64,000 bases of DNA, taken from positions 35,945,187 to 36,009,186 of the forward strand of contig NC_088301.1 of assembly GCF_032854445.1 (NCBI RefSeq). Direction: 5' to 3'. Below the pieces are notes generated by a model. The model made no database searches. It had not been told where the DNA came from and saw only the letters and a program-made list of their open reading frames with translations. Shown piece after piece: positions 57,601 to 64,000 of this stretch; the stretch's first letter is position 1; the number at the start of each line of letters is the position of its first letter. Position numbers and translations under genes: made by a program. This stretch comes from Liolophura sinensis. Taxonomy: Eukaryota > Mollusca > Polyplacophora > Chitonida > Chitonidae.

Positions 57601-60600
57601 GACAGAGTTCATGAACATGTACAGTTTATGCATTTCTTCCTCCAATCATTCATGTACATATTGTCCTGCTTGCTGTTTTATATTAAGCCAATCATTCTGG
57701 AGTACAAGGTAAAAACCCACTGGAAAATAAAATAGATTCGGAGTAAATTTCACATTCCTACTGAACTAAGGCTTGTACCCTATTTTTCCCCCAAAATATT
57801 TTTTTGTGTAAAATAACTGGGATCTTAGCATTGTATTTAAGGCCTTGAGGAATGACTCCGCAACATTGCTCAGCAGTACATGTAAGTAGTGGTAGCCCAT
57901 GGTGTCAGTTCAGTCTTGATCCATGAGACAATTTCTTGATTCCTGCTTTATGGTCTCGCCCAAGTATATTAGAAATGGCACTAAAGATTAAAGTCACTAG
58001 CAGGCATAAGTGTTTGATTGAGTGCATAGGTTCAATGCACAGTTCCATTTGTTGTGGATTATTATTATTGGTATTAATAAGTGCATTAAGTGTTGTAGCC
58101 TATAAATTTGGAGGGAAAGGGAGAGAACTGGGATATTGTAGATTTCTCCACCCTCAATGTTCTTGGGGCGATGGAGACAATAAGCGGTTGACAGTGCTCC
58201 TGAATGTTTGCATGGTCTACTGCTCATTGCAGACCACTTATCTTCCGCCTGTAGGGTGTGGAAATATGTACCTCACATGTGGGAATGTTTGTCAGTAACA
58301 TGACAAAAAAGGTGGATTGTGTCTGGCACTTCATTTGTCTTCTTTAGACCTGACTGCCATTGTATGTATGTGAAAAATTGTTGAGTATTGCAATAAACAA
58401 AAACCAGATAAATAAAATTTCTGGAACAAATCAACGACAGTATAATTAGCAACCCGACAAGAAATAGGTGTTGTCCTTGAGGTCAGGTATTTGGACTACA
58501 TCAAGCAATGAATGAGTGATACTAGAAATTGTGCAATGATTTTCTATAGTGTATTAGTGGGAAAATGTTGGTTTGTATCAAAATAACTCAACATGATTGT
58601 AGGAAATGAATGTACAAAGTGTTCAGCTGAAGTGCAGTAAGAAATTACATTAAATTAGAATATAAGAACAGTGAAATTGTTACAGGAGCAAACATTGGTT
58701 GTGTGTTAATTGATTTTCTTGTGCTCATCTCAAACAAGAAAACAGGTCCCTCACTCTAAGCTGTTGTAAATGCTGCATGTTAACTAAGCGCAGTTTGTTG
58801 GCAATTGCCAAAGATCACAATTAATAGAGATATTTGCTGCTGGGCGATGAAGAAATCGGTAAATGGTGCAGCTTGGACGGCAGGCTTACCGAATCAATTA
58901 ATTGATAAACACTCCGTGCGATTGTTAGTGATCAGGAAGGGCAAATAATCCTTGAGCCTCTGGTTTTATCATCAATTCCATTGGGCCACGCTCCATTTGT
59001 GTCCCCGTTCATTTCCAACAAGTATCCGCAAACAACAGTTCAATGAGGGACTGTTTGCTGGCAGGCTGACTGAGCAAATCCAACAGCAAAGCATCTGTGC
59101 CTGACATATTTGCTTGTTAGATGACTGTCTACAACCCTGATTCTACTTGTGTGTGGTTTCTACTGTTATAAATTTTGTCTTTGGCATGACTGGTGTGCAG
59201 TCAGAAAGCATATGGACTTGCATATTTGATATTTATCTTTTTAGCCAGTTGCATTTTATGAACTTTGACATTCAAGTGTAATGCCACTGGTTTCCTTTAA
59301 AAGGTCTTCTGCTAACACTAAATTTTTTATTGTTTATTAAAGAGATAAATTTGTTTAATATAGTGTTTAGAATCTTCATATTACTAATGTGTATTTATTT
59401 CATTAAGCTATTTATTGAAACTACATGTACCTGTAATACATGTAAAGAAAAAACATAAAGGTAAGTATGACTAGTGGAAGAGTTTAGTCATCAACATAAT
59501 TGCAATGGAAGAATATATAATTATAGTGAATCTTCAGTATACTGATGAAATAGTTAAGGGATAGTGGAATGTCCACGGTGTCTGCCAACCAGTAATATGG
59601 GCTCTCCTTATGTTGCCTCTGCTGTATTTTCTTAAAAGTTCTTTCGTGACTAAATTACTCTTTTTGCCTGATTCTGGGAGCTGTGCTGATCGCAGACAGG
59701 TGTTTAATGCGTATTTGGGAGGCACATGCAGGATCATGTCCTGTTGGAAATACCCGTTTCCACTGCAGAAGTAATATTTTGTTTGTGCCTCTGAAAATGC
59801 ACTTTAAAGGACAAAAATCTGCAATGCAATACAGTGTTGTATCCATTTTGTGCTATTTGCCTTAATATACAAGCTTTATTTTAGCTCATGATTATAAAAA
59901 AATTTACATTACTGGAATTTTTTTTCTTGTTGTAAAGGGCATTGTTGAGTAGAGTATTACATGTGTATATCTTGTTGAACTATCAATACTTTCATGCGAA
60001 TGTTGGTGTTGAATCTTGTACTACTTTTATGTATCACGACAGTAATGTATGATTACTATGCTTCCCTGCCTGAAACAATGTTTAACAGATATCTGTAGTC
60101 AATACAGAACACTGGAAGCAGGCCATGACCAAGTGGTTAAGGTGATAGCCTTTTAATTGCAAGAACACAAGTTCCATACCATTCTGGAGCAAGGAAATTT
60201 CAGGGTTCCAGGTTTCAGTAGTTCTCTGCTAGGTGGCAGTAATTGTCCAATGATGTTCTCTTATGAGGTCCTTCTTAAAGTTTACTTGAGACCACCTGCC
60301 TAGTACCCTGTAGGAGAGGTTGCCAGTAGCTGACGAAAAGCTAGTGGTTCACCTTGGTAATCTGGCTTCCTCCAACCATACAATTGGCCGCGATCATATA
60401 AGTGAAAATTTTTTAATATGTAGCATTTAACAGCAAATAAATAAATGTACATACAGCAAACATTTTCATTGTATGCTTTTGGACAAAATCCTCAGAAAAA
60501 AGAAAAGTTAAAAAGCTTTTGGTGAATTTTATACATCAAGGTTAAAGCACTATGATCTTCTTGCAGACATACCTTAGGATCAAGTGTAACCGGCAAAACA

Positions 60601-63600
60601 GATTAAGTGGTAAGTACATGTACTTCTTAAGAAAGGAATTTATATTTAGATGTTCGAATTATAAAGTTTGTCATGAGGATTTTGAAGTAAATGATGAATA
60701 TCTCTATTCTTTCCATAAACAGCAGTTCTTTCTAGGTCTTTTAGAGTAAAAGAGCAAGTGACTTTTTCAACTCGAGAATGTTCACAAAACCTATAGCACC
60801 ACACAGTGATGTAACATAATTTTTTTTGGTGCCTGCACCTGAAGTCTGCACCTGAAGTCAGCCTGTCCTCACTGGAAAGAGCCTGCCATAAGGGAACGTA
60901 ATAGCCTTAATCAACCTGCCCACAGCCAGTGTTTAAGCCAAATATTACCAACTAAAATGCCTTTGACAGAATGGATGACACATTGAAGCACAAACATAAC
61001 ATATATTATATAAATTCATCATTCTTGTGGCTTAGTCATAATGGTTCAATTAAATTAAACCCTGATGTCTATAATTTTCAACAATTTCTAATATTTACCT
61101 GCCTGAACGTTTAATCATTGAATTAAAAAGCCTGGCAGGTCCATTACGTAAGGCACTTTGCGGAACGAAGTAGGCTTTTAAATCCACTTTGAAAAGGCTG
61201 CAATTGCTGATTTCTGGTGTACATTAAAGAGAATAGGACCTTTATTACCACTCTTGCGAGTATAAATCCATTCCTGAGTTGAAATGTTCTTAAAATCCAC
61301 AGAAATATTTCCTTCTCCCCCATCAAAATAACTTTGTGCTGTCCTGGCAAGTCAGGTGTACTTAAATCTCAGAACCACGGGTCAAAAGATATGGAAATCA
61401 ACCTAACAAGATAAGACCACAAAACAGTTCTTAAACGACAACTAGCGATGATTTCATCAGTTATCATGAATGTACAATGGAAAGAACAATTTGCCAAGTA
61501 CATCGATTCTAAAGGTTCCAGTCAAGATATCATGAGCACGTCTGCTTCGTTGTCCATTTTTTCTGCCTGTGGCCTTAGATACAGTCCGGATTTTGGATGC
61601 ACCTAATGCATTGCGCATGCACAATATGCTTATTCTGTGTGGATGGAGAATCCATTAATTCAGGGACCCATGCCTGTACATGTACAATTTAGGTGACATA
61701 TGTAGGCATTCAGGGAGTGACCATACATTTGTAAACAATGAAAATACACAGTACATCTGTATGTATATGGTTTAGTTCATATTTTGGATTTTAGACCATT
61801 TGACAAAAATGTTCTGAAGGGAAGAGGAGACACTAAGATGTTCTCATCTGTCAAAAACAAGCTGCACTGTATGCATGTATGTACAGCAACTTCTGACATG
61901 AAAAAAAAAGTAAATAGGTCAACTACTGAGGCAGTGTACTTTTAGACAGACTCCTTTTGTATCATGAAGTAATACTTTTATTTGCGCTAACCATCAATCA
62001 CATATGTGATTTTGTTCCCTATGTTTCCAGCAAGGAGTAGAAGCAAGAGAAAGAAGCCAGATGAAGCTGCCTGCCCAATCTGTAATGAGAAGTTGAGCGG
62101 CACCCCAGAAGAACTCAATGATCATGTGGAACAGTGCCTCAAAAGGGTAACCTTGATAGAGCAGACATTGAACAACGGTTCAAACTTAAAGATCTGAACT
62201 AAGCTCTCTGTACATATATTACCTTTAATTTTAAAACCTTAAATATTTATTAGTACATTTATGTGTAATTGATGTTTTCCTAATGCTTTCAAAGAAGGTT
62301 GGTGTTAGTTTTTTTTTTTTTTGACTTTTGCAATTTCCTCATGTCTTAATCAACCTGTTTTAATTGAGTACTCCCCATTTTTTTGGTCAAAAATGTTGAT
62401 AGGTTTTCCAGTTAAAAAACACTCTAGTTCTTGTAAACATCAGTATGATTAATACACAACACTATGATAGCTGGATCATATAATAAAATATTCTTAAGTA
62501 CAATGTTAAACACTAATCAAATAAATAAATAAATAAATCCTGTATCTAGCTGGAATGCAATTATTTTTTTTTTTAATATGTAAAACTATGGAGTATGGAT
62601 TAGGCTGTACATAGAATACACGTTGGCAACTTGATACCTACCATATGAGATGCTACATATTATGTTGATTCAACGCAAACCACTTGTTCTCAGCAGAATG
62701 GACACAATTTTGTGAAAATCATTGCTGGTATGTTACAGGTTGTTGAGTCTATAAAGTGTTTTGGTTTGTTATAGCGAGGGGAGGTGGAGGATGAGCCTGT
62801 GGATGTTGAGGGGGACGGGGAACAGTTCGAGGAGTACACCTGGGCAGGGCAGACACGTGTCCGAGCAACTACCATGCTGCAGGGAGGATTTTCCAGTAAG
62901 TGTACTAAAAGGTTCACTTATATAGAATATGACTTTCAGATTTAATCCCAGCCTTCAGACAGGGAATATGTATTTCCCTGCTTTCATTGCTCTTGGAGCT
63001 ATTGTCACTAATTTATTTATTTATTTGATTGGTGTTTTATGCCGTACTCAAGAATATTTCACTTTCACGGCAGTGGCCAACATTATGGTGGGAGGAAACT
63101 GGGCAGAGCCCTGGGGAAACCCATGGCCATCCGCAGGTTGCTGGAAGACCTTCCCACGTACGGCTGGGGAGGAAGCTGGACTTGAATACACAGTGACTGC
63201 ATTGGTGAGAGGCTCCTGGGTCATTGCACCGTGCTGGTTTGCTAACCCCTGGGACATGGAGACTCCGTTGTCGCGAAGGCTGTGTTTTTACGAGTGCATT
63301 TGCGATACTTTATGCAATTACTTGATGCATTCATTTAACACCACCATTCCATCCCAGGAGTAAAATCCTTGTCTGATGCATAGGAAATGGAACGTGTTCT
63401 ATACGCTCTGCAATAGCGCACGTGTTGAAGAATCAGGGAACAGGTAATCGCAAATACATGTCGGTGGAAAAACGGCATAAATACAGTCAACAGCACTCCT
63501 TGAGCTATTTGTACAGACATAACATTTGTTGAAGACAACTTTTCTGGCTTCAATATTATGTTCAGGGTATGATGTACTTGTAGCATGTGGGAAAGGTTAT

Positions 63601-63944
63601 CAGTAACTTGCCAAAGGTCAGTGGCACTCTGATTTCCTGCACCCATAAAGCTGACGGTCATCATATACACATGTAAGTGAAAGAATGTTTATATTTTGCA
63701 TTCATGAGCAACTCATTAAATAAGTCAATTTTATGCCTGAAATTGATAAAGAGTTTTGAACATAAAATATACATTTTTACTCGTTTTTGTTTTATTCCTT
63801 ACACAGGACAGCATGTAAATTAATAAATTTTGTCTTTCTATTGCCAGATTTTGGGTTTCAAATTGCAACTAAACGTTGTGGTCAAGATGAAGATGTGGAT
63901 TTAAATGTGGATGGAGATGAGACTGAAGTGTATGGGAAACCTCA
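36074..63944 (+). CDS. RNF220: RNF220 orthologue, RING-type E3 ubiquitin ligase (partial; RING beyond right edge)
   Basis: Eight coding exons join in frame: 36074-36665, 49802-49928, 53358-53403, 54277-54357, 60567-60609, 62031-62146, 62775-62895 and 63848-63944 (1223 nt, about 407 codons; human about 566). Matches to vertebrate RNF220 recalled from memory are NPLTSPALMVLASTAEA, YQSAFTPAKR, TYLRIKCNRQNRL (TFLRVRANRQTRL), CPICNEKLSG with HVEQCL, FEEYTWAGQTRVRATTM and DVDGDETEVYGKPQY. In vertebrates RNF220 is a mainly nuclear E3 ligase reported to ubiquitinate Sin3B and Gli factors and, with USP7, to stabilise beta-catenin. The C-terminal coiled coil and RING needed for catalysis should lie just past 64 kb. 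Introns are large. ATG 36074 has G at -3 and +4; an in-frame ATG at 35987 is the alternative. Confidence 0.93.
36666..39482. other. RNF220 intron 1, left part
   Basis: A+T-rich intron with a dispersed-repeat copy at 38150-38320 and otherwise no recognised exon or element. Confidence 0.45.
38150..38320 (+). repeat. Unclassified dispersed repeat, copy 2
   Basis: It shares GTGCAATTTATGCACATTTT, TTGATTTGGGAGACAA, AATATGCTTCAATAAACACC and TTGTAAAA with the copies near 23.1 and 49.3 kb, in the same orientation. Confidence 0.7.
39483..39606. repeat. 31-bp minisatellite, four copies
   Basis: Four head-to-tail units starting GTTCTATGGAAATCTAGATG. The first three are identical and the fourth differs by one base (T to C). 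Such near identity points to recent expansion or an assembly-sensitive locus. Confidence 0.97.
41040..41380. promoter_or_regulatory. Candidate regulatory island, RNF220 intron 1
   Basis: A less A+T-rich block with a short (CT)n run (41189-41204). The minus-strand frame at 41072-41377 (101 codons) has no domain and lacks splice sites, so I read the block as non-coding. It is suggestive only. Confidence 0.25.
42220..42850. promoter_or_regulatory. Candidate regulatory island, RNF220 intron 1
   Basis: About 630 bp of balanced-composition, non-repetitive sequence in an A+T-rich intron. Words include CAATTATTTTTTCC, GCATAATGGGAGG and ACACAATTACATC. No coding pattern is seen: overlapping frames on both strands lack domains. 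Confidence 0.28.
43990..44400. promoter_or_regulatory. Candidate regulatory island, RNF220 intron 1
   Basis: A balanced-composition block with GGACAATTTGTCTGG (two half-sites like SOX, inverted), CCAGATGG (E-box) and CAAGCAAACACG (forkhead-like). Role inferred from composition and motif words only. Confidence 0.25.
45555..45615 (+). repeat. Unclassified dispersed repeat, 3' fragment
   Basis: CAGAATATCCTTGAATAAAA, ACCTTGAAAGCATGC and AAAAGGTTGAA match the 3' part of the copy at 49190-49385. Confidence 0.5.
45900..46480. promoter_or_regulatory. Candidate regulatory island, RNF220 intron 1
   Basis: About 580 bp of the least A+T-rich sequence in the intron. It contains GGGGTCAGCCCTGACTTAAC (inverted nuclear-receptor-like half-sites) and a cluster of CAGGT/CACCTG-type words. 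No protein-like frame. Confidence 0.28.
47138..47222 (-). mobile_element. SINE tail fragment
   Basis: TTGATTTCTTTGGTGTTTTA, CACTGTACTCAAGAATATTT and AAGATTATGGTGGAGAGAAA match the reverse complement of the common SINE tail. The head is missing. Confidence 0.75.
47640..47940. promoter_or_regulatory. Candidate regulatory island with POU octamer, RNF220 intron 1
   Basis: It contains a perfect octamer ATGCAAAT (47816-47823) between an 11-bp inverted pair, CCCATCAAAAG (47797-47807) and CTTTTGATGGG (47856-47866). Each arm carries a TCF/LEF-like core. A T-run interrupts the block at 47749-47761. Frames on both strands look like chance. Confidence 0.3.
49190..49385 (+). repeat. Unclassified dispersed repeat, copy 3 (fullest)
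   Basis: The most complete copy: GTGCAATTTATGCACATTTA, TTTGATTTTGGAGACAAGC, TACATTGGTTGGATTGG, AATATGCCTGAATAAACACC and TTGCAAACATGCG. Same orientation as the copies at 23.1 and 38.2 kb. Confidence 0.7.
49802..49928 (+). CDS. RNF220: RNF220 coding exon 2, first zinc-finger-like motif
   Basis: Acceptor TACCTTCAG, donor TCAAG|GTAATC; phase 1 in, phase 2 out. It encodes KQRKRSLLDGQ, then CCPVCGITLRSGEVEAH and a charged helix (MELEKLDKIS). The C-x2-C plus downstream His layout matches CPICQVLLRPSELQEH in vertebrates. Confidence 0.94.
50230..50970. promoter_or_regulatory. Candidate enhancer, RNF220 intron 2
   Basis: About 740 bp of complex, less A+T-rich sequence. TGACCTTTGAT (50270-50280) and ACTTTGATGATG (near 50710) are nuclear-receptor or TCF/LEF-like. 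TAATCCC (50360-50366, Otx/Pitx-type) overlaps the perfect palindrome CCCATTAATGGG (50364-50375). TAATCTGGGTAATAAG lies near 50317. Clustered homeodomain and TCF words are typical of developmental enhancers. The function is inferred. Confidence 0.36.
50971..53357. other. Rest of RNF220 intron 2
   Basis: Mostly A+T-rich with no exon recognised. A moderately less A+T-rich patch at about 52050-52420 lacks clear motifs. Confidence 0.4.
53358..53403 (+). CDS. RNF220: RNF220 coding exon 3 (46 nt)
   Basis: Acceptor GCTTTCAG, donor AAGAAG|GTTAGA; phase 2 in, phase 0 out. It encodes RNGKKCTRDSTPQGKK, a short basic linker. It is the least certain exon, since it is short and poorly conserved in this family, but it is needed to join exons 2 and 4 in frame. 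Confidence 0.75.
53521..53705 (-). mobile_element. Diverged SINE, headless, RNF220 intron 3
   Basis: TTGGATTGGTGTTTTGACGC, CACTTATACGACGACAGCCAG and GACGGCCGGAGAGGAAACCAG match the reverse complement of the SINE at 24334-24607 with many changes. Confidence 0.82.
54277..54357 (+). CDS. RNF220: RNF220 coding exon 4
   Basis: An 81-nt phase-0 exon between TGTCTCTAG and TTTGAG|GTAAGT. It encodes the serine-rich stretch GQLSPSTSRAGRESPVESDC and then IPNSRFE, equivalent to vertebrate SPTASPHSS...DRYQ just before the TFLRVR block. Confidence 0.87.
54358..56175. other. RNF220 intron 4, left part
   Basis: A+T-rich, with the short MITE at 55353-55490 and no recognised exon. Confidence 0.45.
55353..55490. 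mobile_element. Short palindromic MITE with GGGCCC-type ends
   Basis: The left end (AGGGGCCAGTTTCACCAAGC) and the right end (GCTTCGTGAAACCGGGCCC) are inverted repeats. Between them is a segment containing TACCATGATGACGTAA and GGTTGCCATGGTAG. Elements with such ends are common in mollusc genomes (from memory). There is no coding capacity. Confidence 0.78.
56180..56920. promoter_or_regulatory. Candidate enhancer with paired TCF/LEF sites, RNF220 intron 4
   Basis: About 740 bp of complex sequence. Two perfect TCF/LEF cores face each other, ATCAAAG (56743-56749) and CTTTGAT (56757-56763), separated by seven bases that with the preceding base carry a GATAAG word. AATGACAGTG (MEIS/TALE-like) occurs twice, near 56263 and 56862. 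No frame resembles a protein. Confidence 0.38.
56921..58785. other. RNF220 intron 4, middle part
   Basis: A+T-rich with T-runs (57141-57159). The frames at 57499-57735 and 57936-58298 lack splice support and homology. Confidence 0.4.
58790..59120. promoter_or_regulatory. Candidate enhancer, RNF220 intron 4
   Basis: A complex block with the perfect 14-bp palindrome ATCAATTAATTGAT (58893-58906, paired homeodomain cores) overlapping GATAAACA (forkhead-like), followed by AAATAATCC (Otx-like) near 58945 and TTTTATCATCAATTCC. A motif cluster of this kind suggests a developmental enhancer; inferred only. Confidence 0.35.
59121..60117. other. RNF220 intron 4, right part
   Basis: A+T-rich; no exon or element recognised. 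Confidence 0.4.
60118..60446 (+). mobile_element. tRNA-derived SINE with a different head, RNF220 intron 4
   Basis: The head has an A-box-like TGACCAAGTGGTTAAGG and a B-box-like AGTTCCATACC. The 3' end (GGCTTCCTCCAACCATACAA, GATCATATAAGTGAAAATTT, then AAATAAATAAATG) is a diverged form of the tail seen in the other SINEs. A second head on a shared tail implies a sister SINE family. Confidence 0.75.
60567..60609 (+). CDS. RNF220: RNF220 coding exon 5 (43 nt)
   Basis: Acceptor CTTCTTGCAG, donor AGTG|GTAAGT; phase 0 in, phase 1 out. It encodes TYLRIKCNRQNRLS, matching vertebrate TFLRVRANRQTRLN. Conservation makes this tiny exon secure. Confidence 0.92.
61040..61625 (-). mobile_element. Partial inverted copy of the foldback/MITE-like element, RNF220 intron 5
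   Basis: Its reverse complement aligns with 13880-14469. Shared words are GGTGCATCCAAAAT, GGAACCTNTAGAAT, ACTGATGAAATCAT, ACAGCACAAAGTTATTTTGA, GAGTGGTAATAAAGGT and CTTCGTTCCGCAAAGTGCCT. Only one arm is present; the part equivalent to 13588-13880 is missing. Confidence 0.85.
62031..62146 (+). CDS. RNF220: RNF220 coding exon 6, second zinc-finger-like motif
   Basis: Acceptor GTTTCCAG, donor AAAAGG|GTAACC; phase 1 in, phase 0 out. A basic stretch (RSRSKRKKPDEAA) leads to CPICNEKLSGTPEELNDHVE then QC. The C-x2-C...H-x3-C pattern is a C2HC finger like UBZ/Rad18-type motifs, and matches CPLCNRPL...HVEHC in longer vertebrate isoforms. Confidence 0.94.
62465..62538 (+). mobile_element. SINE tail fragment, RNF220 intron 6
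   Basis: GATCATATAATAAAATATTC, TTAAGTACAATGTTAAACAC and TAATCAAATAAATAAATAAA form a diverged common SINE tail. Confidence 0.7.
62775..62895 (+). CDS. RNF220: RNF220 coding exon 7, conserved acidic/aromatic block
   Basis: Acceptor TTTGTTATAG, donor TTCCA|GTAAGT; phase 0 in, phase 1 out. An acidic run (EVEDEPVDVEGDGEQ) precedes FEEYTWAGQTRVRATTM and LQGGFS, nearly the same as vertebrate FEEYEWCGQKRIRATTLLEGGF. Confidence 0.95.
63012..63268 (-). mobile_element. SINE, near full-length with decayed head, RNF220 intron 7
   Basis: Minus-strand copy. Tail at left (TTATTTATTTGATTGGTGTT, TATGCCGTACTCAAGAATAT), central region (CATCCGCAGGTTGCTGGAAG, ACCTTCCCACGTACGGC), and a decayed head at right whose complement reads GGAGTCTCCATGTCCCAGGG. 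Together they explain the 144-codon + strand frame over this region. Confidence 0.9.
63575..63735 (+). mobile_element. Diverged SINE tail, RNF220 intron 7
   Basis: GTTATCAGTAACTTGCCAAA, TGATTTCCTGCACCCATAAA, GCTGACGGTCATCAT and GTAAGTGAAAGAATG resemble the central region and tail of the SINEs at 24.5 and 60.3 kb. Confidence 0.5.
63848..63944 (+). CDS. RNF220: RNF220 coding exon 8 (last in window)
   Basis: Acceptor ATTGCCAG; it encodes NFGFQIATKRCGQDEDVD, then LNVDGDETEVYGKPQ, matching vertebrate DADLDVDGDDTLEYGKPQY. A GT at 63945 (CCTCA|GTATCC) would leave in phase 2, with the next exon supplying the rest of Gln. Reading past it gives a stop at 63969-63971 after nine further residues. The donor is weak and unproven. 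Confidence 0.88.
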
Positions 63945-64000
63945 GTATCCTTTTAAATTCCAGTGGTCTTAACTCACCTCCATGTCTGATTATCAGAGCC

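Noticed and set aside
62929-63363. 144-codon + strand open frame between RNF220 exons 7 and 8
   Set aside because: Most of it is the minus-strand SINE at 63012-63268; it breaks the RNF220 frame and does not match the protein.
63945-63971. Alternative RNF220 end reading through exon 8 to a stop
   Set aside because: It would remove the RING; the family continues past this point and a GT donor exists at 63945, so readthrough is probably intron.
1-64000. CRISPR array, operon, phage or prokaryotic mobile element
   Set aside because: Spliced animal genes and SINEs throughout; the only regular repeats are micro- and minisatellites without spacers.

Overview
The window is nuclear DNA of an animal. 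It is A+T-rich, has GT-AG introns of 0.2 to 13 kb, and carries several tRNA-derived SINEs whose 3' tails end near CACCAATCAAATAAATAAA. That tail is common in molluscs, bivalves especially, so I infer a bivalve or close lophotrochozoan. There is no bacterial, organellar or CRISPR signal. Two protein-coding genes are well supported, both on the + strand. Almost every other open reading frame is chance.

Region by region. 1-10.4 kb is non-coding, with a decayed reverse-transcriptase remnant (LINE, minus strand, about 4.6-5.7 kb), a 93-bp tandem duplication and a long (AT)n tract. 10.47-25.22 kb is an EFCAB14 (KIAA0494) orthologue: a type II membrane protein with a short basic cytosolic tail, one membrane segment and a long coiled-coil ectodomain with many N-glycosylation sequons. 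It has 13 coding exons (13323-25217, 506 codons before the stop). An upstream two-exon cassette (10470-10597 and 11541-11704) encodes a different tail and a different membrane segment, and joins in phase to the same third exon. The last exon stops just where vertebrate EFCAB14 begins its EF-hands. A T-rich 3' UTR probably runs to about 27.44 kb.

27.4-36 kb is intergenic, with AT microsatellites, a SINE head and a few less A+T-rich blocks that may be regulatory. From about 36.07 kb to the right edge lies an RNF220 orthologue (RING E3 ubiquitin ligase). Eight coding exons are present (36074-63944, about 407 codons), including both zinc-finger-like C2H motifs and the conserved block before the RING. 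The RING itself lies beyond the window. Its introns are large (13.1, 3.4 and 6.2 kb) and hold many islands of less A+T-rich, complex sequence with clustered homeodomain, TCF/LEF-like, POU and nuclear-receptor-like words. These are candidate enhancers.

The genes are not known to act together. From memory both human orthologues lie on chromosome 1p about 2 Mb apart, so the pairing looks like retained ancient linkage. Mobile DNA includes SINEs with visible target-site duplications, a foldback/MITE-like element with long inverted arms (13.6-14.5 kb) and an inverted partial copy 47 kb away, a short GGGCCC-ended palindromic MITE, and an unclassified dispersed repeat in one orientation. I saw no wholly new gene system. 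The best leads are the alternative membrane-anchor cassette and missing EF-hands in EFCAB14, and the candidate enhancer clusters in RNF220.
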